Positions 56,111 through 64,000 of a DNA stretch of 64,000 nt are shown here, piece after piece. Made by a program: the position numbers and the translations under genes. Source of the DNA: Petaurus breviceps papuanus (taxonomy: Eukaryota; Chordata; Mammalia; Diprotodontia; Petauridae); assembly GCA_028583685.1 (NCBI GenBank), contig JAMXIF010000077.1:9050078-9114077 (forward strand). Reading direction: 5' to 3'. Below the pieces are notes generated by a model. It saw only the letters and a list, made by a program, of their open reading frames with translations, did no database searches and was not told the DNA's origin. Positions within the stretch are counted from its first letter, which is position 1. Each line of letters begins with the position of its first letter.

Positions 56111-56545
56111 CAGGGAAGGCCCATGAAACGTATGTAACCCCTAACTCCCGAGTGTGGTCTGAACCAGATTAAAATGCAATTTCTTAATATGTTGAATTAT
56201 TAATGACTAAGTGTGTGTATGTGTGCTTTTCTAAGTCTACATGCGGGGATTCTTTTGTATGATTTAGTGGTCTCCCTTTATATTAGAGTTTCCAACCCCT
56301 GTTCCAGTCCATGGAGAATGTTTTCTTTTCAGTCTCTGCCATCTAGCATGCTAGTAATCCCTCCTGATTTTATGTCATCCCAAAATCTAATAAGTATGTC
56401 AACCAGAACTTCATCCAAGTTACTGATAAAAATGTTGAACAGGCAGAACTACTCTTGAGCTCACCACCTTATTCCTCTTCAAATACTTTGTGTGCTAGCA
56501 TCACGGATTAACTGCATTTCTTTAAATACAACTCTCCATCTCTCA
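56111..56545. other. Unassigned, possible CR1/L3 continuation
   Basis: Words such as 'atgttgaacaggcagaacta' at about 56432 suggest decayed antisense CR1 reverse-transcriptase sequence, but I cannot trace it firmly. The 81-codon frame at 56213-56458 is not a gene. Confidence 0.35.
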
Positions 56546-56549
56546 TCTT

Positions 56550-56815
56550 CATGAGGCAGCCAGGTGGTGTAGTAAATAGATGGATAGAGTGCAGGGCTTA
56601 GAATCAGGAACTTCAAAGCTGGCCTCCGCTGTGATTCTGGTCAAGTCACTTCTACTTGCTTCAGTTTCTCCAACAGTAAAATGGGGATCACATAACACCT
56701 ACCTCTCAAGGTTGCCATGAGGATCCAATTAGAAAATATTTGTAAAAGTACGTACTTAGCACAGTGCCTAGCACATAATGGGCATGGAACAAATGCTTGC
56801 TTCTTTCCTTTCTCC
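56550..56815 (+). mobile_element. MIR-type SINE, long form
   Basis: 'gaggcagccaggtggtgtag', 'acacctacctctcaaggttg' and 'gcctagcacataatgggcat'. Confidence 0.8.
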
Positions 56816-56948
56816 CCGCCTCAGTGTTTTAATACTTGCTGTCCCCCATACCTGAAATGTTCCACTTCTTCACCTCTAGCTCTTAGTTTCTCTGTGTTCC
56901 TCCAAAATCCAGCTCATACCCCACTTAGTACAGGAGGTCTTTCCTGGT

Positions 56949-58195
56949 TGTAATGTAATACCAAAAGAAGGCAACTTCCCAGGTTCAAAATACCAGCATA
57001 GGTGCTCTCTATTTTATTCAGTGACAAACCAAGAACAGAGAAGATCAAAACATGACATAATTCAAAGTACAGCATTTACTAAGCATGATTAAATAATCTC
57101 CAAGTACTACCCCACCCCAGGACCTTCCAATCATTCAATCAATCACAAAGTCTCTGTTCTAAATACTTCTCCACCCCTAGGCTATACCTTAATTAAGTCC
57201 ACCACAAAGCCCCTCTTCTCAAATGGAGATTAGTTTTCAAACATAAGGTCAAAAGTTCCCCACCCCTGGATCACAATTGAATCTACCCCAGAGTTACATC
57301 AAGTTTAAACACAGCACTTAATACCCAAATGGAGGTCTTTTCTTCATCTTGACACGAGGCAAGTTCTCAGCAATCTTAGTTCCTGGGGAGACAAGGCTTA
57401 GCAAAGCCACAAGATACATTGCCAGTCCCTTCATGAATTTATCCTCTGTCTGTAGAACAGTCCTAGAACCCCTGAACACATTAGCAAAGCCCTCTCCCAG
57501 GATTTCTGTAAACATACAACAAGAAAATCCTTCTTCAGGGCTTCTGAACCAACAGAAAGGCTCCCAGACCCCTGCAACAACAGCACTGTCCCTCACCAGT
57601 GGACAGTATTCACTCTGTCTGCAGGACAGTCTCCAGACCCCTGCAACAACAGTACTGTCCCTCACCAGTGGACAGTATTCACTCTGTCTGCAGGACAGTC
57701 TCCAGACCCCTGCAACAACAGTACTGTCCCTCACCAGTGGACAGTATTCACTCTCTGTCTGCAGGACAGTCGCAGGCCTTCTTAGCGAACAGCCAGGTTC
57801 CAGGACTTCTTCAACAAAAGGACAGTCTTTCACCAGTGGACAAATCTGGCAAAATAACATCAAAACAGACAGACAAAGTACCAGCAAAACAGCCATGTCT
57901 CCTCAGTCCTTGGCAGCTCAGGGGGCAGGTCTCAAAAGTCCAGGGCAATTCAAAGCGGCCACCAGCAATTCTCTTAGTCTCTCTCTCTCCACGAGGTGCT
58001 GCTTCCAAAAAAAATCTTCCGCCTCTCTCTAGTGTCTCTCCAAATCTACGTCACCAGCTCCTCTCAGTTCAGGACTTTCTTTTCACATCAAAAAGTCCAT
58101 CCCACAGGTGGGATTAACAAGCTCTGGGTTTTAATACAATCAATTTGAAAACCAAGCCCAATACAGGGGAATCTCCACATTCCATTACTATCACA
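56949..58195 (-). mobile_element. Solo LTR of an endogenous retrovirus-like element, 1247 bp
   Basis: Read antisense, it begins TGTGATAGTAATGG and ends GGTATTACATTACA, with a perfect 5-bp target duplication CTGGT at 56944-56948 and 58196-58200. A polyadenylation signal (gaataaaataga) lies near its antisense 3' end, at about 57010. It is inserted in an L2. It shares several blocks, in order, with the LTR at 17370-18545. Inside is a 69-bp tandem repeat. Reading frames stay open across the array on both strands (192 codons antisense, 227 sense) with no homology I recognise. No internal retroviral region is present. Confidence 0.8.
57565..57771 (-). repeat. 69-bp tandem repeat inside the LTR
   Basis: Three units (57565-57633, 57634-57702, 57703-57771) are nearly identical. 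More diverged matches flank them at about 57440-57475 and 57797-57850, suggesting an older, longer array. The unit length is a multiple of three, which keeps the frames open through it. Confidence 0.9.
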
Positions 58196-58328
58196 CTGGT
58201 CCACCCAGTGACTAATGTTTCCCCATCTCAGAATGCCTACTGTTTACTCTATAACTAGCTTTTAGAGGGCAAGGACTCTGTTTGACTTATTTTTTTCTCC
58301 CCAACACTTAGCAAAGTGTTCAGAACAT

Positions 58329-58428
58329 AAATACTCAAATAGATCCTTTCTGTGATACTGATCCCAACCTATCCATGTCCATCTGTTGACCACAGGGGAA
58401 TCACCAACATGCCAGAGGCCGGAGCTCT
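58329..58428 (-). mobile_element. Short unclassified element, copy B
   Basis: Its 92-bp core matches copy A at 54255-54346 with three differences by eye. It interrupts the L2 end between 'gtgttcagaacat' and 'aataagcatttgtagattga'. Both copies share the antisense 3' end, and the 5' ends differ, as with truncated retroposons. Confidence 0.6.
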
Positions 58429-58459
58429 GAATAAGCATTTGTAGATTGACTTTATTTAA

Positions 58460-58970
58460 ATTGACTTGACTCATTGAATCTTTCAATACCATCACTATGG
58501 AGCACAGGTTATAACTTTAATACTCTGTTAGATTAGTGGTTTTATCAGTTCAGCCCAACATATTACAGCCCAACATCCATGCCTGCCCATCCCTTGCAAA
58601 TTTTCCCCAGGGTCTTCTGTACATCTTCCACAAAAGGCCTTCCTAACATGTGAGTGACCTTCCTTGGGTTCTCATGACATGGTGGGGATACCAGTGGGAT
58701 ACAAACAAAAAATACCTTACTTCTTAATTAGCATGTCAAAGGGAATGCCAATTAAACTATTAACTTTTTTTAGTCTGTGCCTTTGGTTTGGCTTATTGGA
58801 TACAAAGGCAAATCAACCAGTCATTCAACAAGTTTTTCTTAAATGCCTAGTATTTAACAGGCCAAGAGAATTAGAAGACTAAATACAACCAGGTAAAGAC
58901 ATTAAATAGTTTTAGAATGACTACTAGGTATAATTTTACTTAGGTTCTTAATCCTTGCTGGTTCTCAAAA
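58460..58970. other. Unassigned sequence
   Basis: I see no gene or clear repeat. The 72-codon frame at 58664-58882 has no motif. Confidence 0.4.
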
Positions 58971-58974
58971 TATA

Positions 58975-59105
58975 CATATAACATAGCATTCTATAGAATA
59001 GTATCTGTTATATATTATATATGTTAAATATACAGTATATATTACATACATTCCATATAACATATATAGTATATTATATCTGATATATATATACATATAT
59101 TTAAT
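58975..59105. repeat. AT-rich low-complexity tract
   Basis: Alternating ATATAT-rich sequence with few G or C. Confidence 0.85.
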
Positions 59106-59109
59106 ATAA

Positions 59110-59360
59110 AATGCCTTCTATTTACCTAAGGCTTTTAAGTTTACAAAGCATTTAGTATAATTTCATTTGATCCTCACAACTCTGGTAGATAGGCATTATT
59201 ATTTTCTCCATTTTACAGATGCAGAAATCAAGGCTCAGAGAGATAATATGACTTTTACAGGGACCACACAGGTAGTAAGCATCTGAGGTAGGATTTGAGT
59301 GTGGGTTTTGAGGATTCTGAGGCCAACCAATGCCCAATCTACTATGCCATTTGACCTGTT
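59110..59360 (-). mobile_element. MIR-type SINE, antisense
   Basis: 'gatcctcacaactctggtag', 'ttttacagatgcagaaatca' and 'ctactatgccatttgacctg' follow the full reverse MIR order. Confidence 0.8.
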
Positions 59361-59439
59361 TAAATCTGAGAAAGACCACTGTAGATTATAAACTTGGGCC
59401 AGAACTGACTTGAATCCTTAGATTTCTAGCTGCTGTGAA

Positions 59440-59645
59440 GCAGGGGTTGGTTTCATGAACCCCTCTGACAGTCTGATGAAGCATAGGGACCCCCTTCTCA
59501 GCATGTTTGTAAATGATTGAAGGAAATGCTAAATTTTAGTGAGAGGTTAGTGAAAATAAAGATGGACTTTTTTTTCTCAGCCAAGTTTATGGACCACCTG
59601 AAATCTATCCAGGATCCTCCAAGGATCCCAGGTTAAGAACCTCAA
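59440..59645 (-). repeat. Ancient interspersed repeat, antisense
   Basis: Read antisense it contains 'ctgagaagggggtccctatg', 'cttcatcagactgtcagagg' and 'ggttcatg'. I recall this as an old mammal-wide repeat ('gaaggggtccataggcttca'-type) but cannot name the family. Confidence 0.5.
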
Positions 59646-59649
59646 TTTT

Positions 59650-60810
59650 AAAGTCTAGATGGAGCCTTCCACAGTCAGAGTTAATCTCCCCATTCTGCCC
59701 CTTTGTAATTCCCATCACAACAGCAGAAAAGGTCTGCATTGCTTTGGTTATGAAGGCAATACTCGATCACATAAAAAGAGACATAAGACCACCAGATGTC
59801 TGTGGGGGCAGGGAATAGAGTTCTATTTTTAAAGGGGACTGCACTGCACACTAAAAAGCATGTGTTGGGGGGGTGGAATATGCTTATTGAGATGAGAGGA
59901 CATTAAAAAATTAGCATAGAGAGAACTCTAAATCAGAAGAAAAAAATAAATGTGATTCAGGTTCACTATTTACTCATCTGATTTGTACTAGGTGACAATT
60001 GCAACTAGTTATCACACATTCCAGAAACAACAAGGTCTGAAGCAAAAGCCCTCGACTTAATGGCAGCCTTTAAATAGCCATAAAGATAGATTTGCAATGA
60101 ACCTAAAAGCATATTGCCGAAGAGAGAGGTATGATGCATGAGATGCGAGCTGCTCTGGGCAGGGGCTTTGTTTGGCATTCTCCATCTATTGTGGACTGCT
60201 GAGGGGGTAGACAGTGAGATGTATACAAATAATAAATAATACAGTTGGAACACAGAGAACGTAATGGTGAGGTCATTATTTTCCCCAGCTCCAGATGAAA
60301 AAAGAGAAAACTCTTTGTTCCGACTGCTTCATTTGTAACTTTACTTGTCATAACTACATGATGCAAGCCTGTGGGTGGTAACCTCGCTAGGATAGCATTT
60401 CTACAACCACAGTTTCCATAACAACTCAATGCATTTTTTTGATGTGGGGAGACTTTTCAGAATTTCTTTCTCTTCCTCCATCCCCAATATTATTTTTCCA
60501 GCACAGGCACTGTGGTGATTAGCTGTGATATACTATGAATGGCTTAGCATTTAAGGTGGAGGTCTGGTTCCATTCCAAAGTTACCTTCGTAATTCACAGA
60601 TGCAATCATAACTGGTACATATTTCTCAGCTCCTAAAAATGGGAAACATTTGGAATCCAAGGGGGGATTTTTTTAATATATATAAATATATACGTTTATA
60701 TAGTTGTATGTGTGTATTTACTGACATTGTTTTGGTATGATGGAAATATAATGAAATCTGTTCAACATGAAAGTCGTGAAACCAAAACCGAACCCAGATG
60801 GAGGGCTTTT
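59650..60810. other. Repeat-poor sequence, possible conserved non-coding element
   Basis: No repeat is recognised over more than 1.1 kb apart from a short TA tract at about 60675-60710. The 60000-60430 part looks compositionally ordinary and unique. Antisense frames of 82 and 108 codons overlap in different frames and show no domain. Confidence 0.35.
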
Positions 60811-60839
60811 GGCTGGCTTAGGAGCTGTTCTATATCGTG

Positions 60840-61000
60840 GGAGGCAATGGGAAGACTTGGATTTGGAGTCAAAAGACCTAGATTCAAATCTCAGCACTTT
60901 GACCTTGGGTAAGCCATTTAAAATTTTATGTATAAAATCAGAGGATTGAACTGTAATTTCTAAGGTCTCTTCCACTACTGAATCTATGATTTTGTGATCC
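60840..61000 (+). mobile_element. MIR/MON1-type SINE
   Basis: 'tagattcaaatctcagcact', 'tttgaccttgggtaagccat' and 'ggtctcttccactactgaat'. Confidence 0.75.
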
Positions 61001-61004
61001 ATGA

Positions 61005-61175
61005 GCATGTTACAGTGAAAAGAACACAGGACTGGAAGCCATGAGGTTTCATCCTACCTCCATGATTAAGCTATCATGTGACCTTTAAGCAAATCATCCA
61101 TAGTCTTGAATTTCACCATCCTCATCTATAAAACGAGTACATAGGACTCTAATCCTATATGAGTTTGTAAGTCTC
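61005..61175 (+). mobile_element. MIR-type SINE, tandem neighbour
   Basis: 'gttacagtgaaaagaacaca', 'gctatcatgtgacctttaag' and 'ccatcctcatctataaaacg'. It follows the previous SINE head to tail. Confidence 0.7.
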
Positions 61176-61179
61176 TGGG

Positions 61180-61615
61180 AACTTCTGGATACCTCTGCTC
61201 ACCTTACTACTCCCACAGAGGTATGATATAACAGATCAGATATTTAACCCAATGTGGCCAATGCTGATATCAGCCTTTCAAAAACATTTTATTACAGTCA
61301 AGGAAATGAACTCTTGTTCTAAGAGCTATAGGCAAATTGCATTATCTATATGCTCATGGGTATTTTCATGGTTGAAAGACATTTCAGCTTCATTGTCCTA
61401 TTTCTAAAAACTCAGTCTTTCCTTTTACTCAGAATGACTTAGGCCTAGTAAATCTAGTAAGAATAGTTAAAATAGGAATCTACCCTAACCCTAATCTCCT
61501 ACTTCTCACAACTATATTTCACGTGAATTATTCCTTGACCTGACCCCGCTTTGGCCTTCAACATCAGTGGCTTCCTAAGCAGTTGTCTAGTGGTGTTCCA
61601 GAATCTTACTCTACC
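61180..61615. other. Unassigned sequence
   Basis: I see no gene or clear repeat. Confidence 0.4.
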
Positions 61616-61986
61616 CATGGAAAGAAAGACAGAAGTATTTGAGACTTATTACAAGCTCAGCACTGTGCTAAGTACTTCAAAATACGATCTCATTTGAGAC
61701 ATAATAGACCTTAGGGGCCTTGTATCCTATAGTTTTTTTTCCCTCTCTCTTCACTAGATAGTCCTTAAAAAGTTGGTCTGAGGGTACATGTGAAATTTTC
61801 CCCAGGGTAAAAATGGTTAGTCACCCAGTCAGTAAGAATTTGTTGGTGTTTGGTCATTTTACTTGTATCTGACTTTTCATGACCCTATTTTGGGGTTTTC
61901 TTAGCAAAGATACTGACATGGTTTGCCATTTATTTCTCCAGTTCATTTTTTCAACAGATAAGGAACTGAGGCAGAGTGAAGTGATT

Positions 61987-62586
61987 TGTAGCACCAATAA
62001 AATATTTACAGCATCCACAATCACGATAAAGACTGTGACTATAAGTATAGCATGACATTCAATCTCAAAATACACCAAACTCTCCAGACAGAGGATAGAA
62101 CTGAAGGATTTATTCAGACGTCAGAAAGCCAAATCCCCAAACCAGTAAGCTGATTCCATCATAACACCAAAGATATTCAGAAGCCATAATAACACTGAGA
62201 GCCACAGCATCCTTCAGCCTTCCCACAAACTGACACAAGAACAATATCTACTCATAAACCTCTCTATCTCCTTAACGAGCATCCTCTCTCCCCCACTGTC
62301 TTGCTAGCTCTGATCAAGTTCTTATGGGCTCTGCTTCCCTTCGGCAAACTCCTCCCACCCTAGGCTCCATGTGACTATCTTCAGACTATCAGGGGGCAGA
62401 GTTTATCTTCACAGCAGGGCTCTGCTTCCCTCCAGCAAATTCCCCCCATCACAGCCTGCATGTAATTACATTCAGTCTATTGAGGGCAGAGTTTACTTTC
62501 ACAGCAGGGGAGTTCTTAAAACTCTGCCCCCCTTCCCAGGTCTATTCAAGGGCAGGGAAGAACTTCAAATTCCCATTCCCATTACA
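61987..62586 (-). mobile_element. Solo ERV LTR, 600 bp, inside a MAR1 SINE
   Basis: Read antisense it begins TGTAATGGGAATGGGAATTT and ends ATTTTATTGGTGCTACA. It has an AATAAA signal (antisense of 'aggatttattcaga') at about 62098-62111. The start closely resembles that of the LTR at 20395-20932. Its U3 contains a diverged tandem duplication of about 92 bp. No matching target duplication is visible. No internal region is attached. Confidence 0.75.
62326..62509 (-). repeat. Tandem duplication of about 92 bp in LTR U3
   Basis: The unit starting 'gggctctgcttcccttcggc' (about 62326-62416) is followed by 'gggctctgcttccctccagc' (about 62416-62509). Both end in 'ttcacagcagg'. The copies are clearly diverged, so the duplication is old. 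Confidence 0.75.
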
Positions 62587-62687
62587 GTCACACAGCTAGT
62601 AAGCATCTTAGGCCAGATCCAGATTCATGAAGATGAGCCTTCCTGATTCAAACCAGTCCTCTCTCTACTTCACCACCTAGCTGCCTA

Positions 62688-62835
62688 TCAATAAACATTT
62701 ATTAAGTGCTTATTATATACCCACCACTTAAGATTTAAGAGCTGGAGAGACAGAATTAGTCTCCACCCTCAAAGAGTTTGCATTCTAAGATAGGAGACAA
62801 CATGTAAATAATTAAGTACATACGACATATGGATC
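62688..62835 (-). mobile_element. L2 3' end, antisense
   Basis: 'aataaacatttattaagtgc' and 'ccaccctcaaagagtttgca' match reverse L2. Confidence 0.8.
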
Positions 62836-63044
62836 AAATGAGAAGAGAAGGCATACAATCTCCAGTTCTGTCTGCATTAAATAGGGAACAAGATACTAGC
62901 AAATGAAATTTTGGGGGAGTCTGAAATAAAACATATTTTTTTCTGAAGCTCTTAGCCAAACTAGCCAAAGGTACCATGTACAAAAAAAGAAAGATCGAGG
63001 AAGAAAAAATCCCCAGTAACTGAGGGGATCTACTATTCTACTGA

Positions 63045-63290
63045 GTGTAATAATAACTAGACATTTATATAGTCACAAAGTTTACAAAGTGATATCTATA
63101 TATCATTCATCTGAACCTCATATAAACACAAACAAAATAGGCAACTTTACACATTACTATACACATTTTACAAAAGGGGAAACTGAGGCTCAGAAAGATT
63201 ACGAGATTTGTCCATGGTCACACAGTTGGTGTCAGAGGTAGACTTAGAACTAACACAAACTGATCCAACACTAATTAGCTATGTTATTCT
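63045..63290 (-). mobile_element. MIR-type SINE, antisense
   Basis: 'ggaaactgaggctcagaaag', 'tttgtccatggtcacacagt' and the reverse tail near 63075 mark a full-length old copy. Confidence 0.7.
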
Positions 63291-63435
63291 GACTTTCTGT
63301 GTATGTATACTCTCTGTTCTGTTGCTTCTATTGTCCACCTAATCAGATTGTACTTGTCCTTCAAGACCCAGATCAATTCAATCAATCAACAAATATGTGG
63401 GAAACATATAGATCGATTCTTACCTCTTCCATGAA

Positions 63436-63605
63436 GTCTGATATGGTGGAAAGAATCCTGATTCTGGAGTCTGATGACCTGTATTTGAATCCCTTTTCTG
63501 AGAAGGACTCCTTGTGTGGTGTGATCTTTGTGACCAAGGGAATGGCATTTCCTTCTTTAAAAAGGAGAGATTTCAATGCAATGACTTCTAACATCTCTTG
63601 CATCT
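63436..63605 (+). mobile_element. MIR/MON1-type SINE, degraded
   Basis: 'gatatggtggaaagaatcct' and 'gattctggagtctgatgacc' mark the head; the tail is diverged. The 104-codon frame across it is not a gene. Short L2-like words ('cttgtccttcaagacccaga') lie just upstream at 63350. Confidence 0.6.
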
Positions 63606-63609
63606 ATAA

Positions 63610-64000
63610 ATGAATGACTTTGAGAATGTTTTTGTTTCTGTTTTTTTTTAACTAATAGTATGTGTAAAGGGGATTAATAGAGGGACTTCTTATTCATTTT
63701 ATGATTTCCCCAAACAGCGTGATCATGTTAAGAGTGTGCACCTTTTTCCAAAGCTTTGCATTGTATGTTCTTGCAGAGAATTGACAGGGAACTCCTCTAA
63801 TTTGTTCTCAGTGACTGGGGCTGCCTCCATGATGATTGATGACTAAGAGCTTCAGGGCAGCAGTGGAGAAAAGAGAGGGCATAACATTTGGGCCAAACTC
63901 CTGACAGAAACACTGTCCTTTCCCCGTGGTTTATAAAAGCAAGCTGTGAAACAACATGGCCTTTTTTTCCCACATGCTTCTCTCCCTTGGTCTTCCAGTC
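63610..64000. other. Unassigned sequence
   Basis: I see no gene or repeat up to the window edge. Confidence 0.4.

Larger units (their letters stand above)
56820..58455 (+). mobile_element. L2 LINE 3' end with two insertions
   Basis: Arms are 56820-56948 ('acaggaggtctttcctggtt'), 58196-58328 ('gagggcaaggactctgtttg', 'acttagcaaagtgttcagaa') and about 58429-58455 ('aataagcatttgtagattga'). They read as one L2 end once the LTR (56949-58195) and the short element (58329-58428) are set aside. Confidence 0.8.
61836..62685 (-). mobile_element. MAR1-like SINE split by an LTR, antisense
   Basis: The first arm, 61836-61986, holds 'ttacttgtatctgacttttc' and 'tggtttgccatttatttctc'. The second arm, 62587-62685, resumes with 'gtcacacagctagtaagcat' and ends at 'cttcaccacctagctgcc'. 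About 12 bp expected between the arms is missing. Confidence 0.85.

Noticed and set aside
57565-57771. CRISPR-like array
   Set aside because: The 69-bp units are contiguous, with no unique spacers, and lie in a vertebrate LTR.
57318-57896. The 192-codon antisense open frame as a host gene
   Set aside because: It lies wholly inside an LTR bounded by TG...CA and a perfect target duplication. Its length comes partly from the 69-bp array, and the opposite strand is equally open.

Overview
This window looks like intergenic DNA from a marsupial nuclear genome, most likely an Australian lineage. The evidence is the repeat content: many tRNA-headed SINEs that start near 'ggcagctaggtggcacagtg' and end in 'cccaattgccc' plus an A-rich tail (WSINE1-like), SINEs with the same kind of head but an RTE-type tail (MAR1-like), CORE-SINEs (MIR/THER/MON1-like), and marsupial-type L1, L2, CR1/L3 and RTE LINEs. 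The opossum-type SINE head (ggcagctgggtggctcagtgg) was not seen. Family names come from memory of consensus sequences, not from a search. No host protein-coding exon could be supported: the reading frames are short and most fall in repeats or microsatellites.

Layout. 1-10 kb: scattered SINEs and a GATA microsatellite. 10-17 kb: L1 remains (a 3' end and a long ORF2 relic split by a MAR1) and a possible antisense RTE fragment. 17-24 kb: four LTRs, namely a 1.2 kb LTR (17370-18545), a 0.54 kb LTR (20395-20932), and a young 382 bp LTR sitting exactly in the TATA box of an older LTR (23081-24050). 24-31.5 kb: CR1/L3 LINE relics, L1 pieces in opposing orientations, and a full-length antisense 7SL RNA pseudogene inside a CR1 relic. 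31.5-53 kb: mostly unique sequence with isolated SINEs, L2 ends, an RTE reverse-transcriptase fragment and microsatellites. 53-64 kb: heavily nested repeats, with two L2 copies each carrying a second-generation insertion of one short unclassified element, a 1.25 kb LTR related to the one at 17 kb, and an LTR inside a MAR1 SINE.

The value of the window is as a record of insertion order. Three LTRs and several SINEs have clear target-site duplications (TSDs) that can be read by eye. Two short gaps of N (26716-26725 and 51013-51022) lie inside tetranucleotide microsatellites. I found no CRISPR array, operon, intact RNA gene or bacterial feature, and no working gene system.
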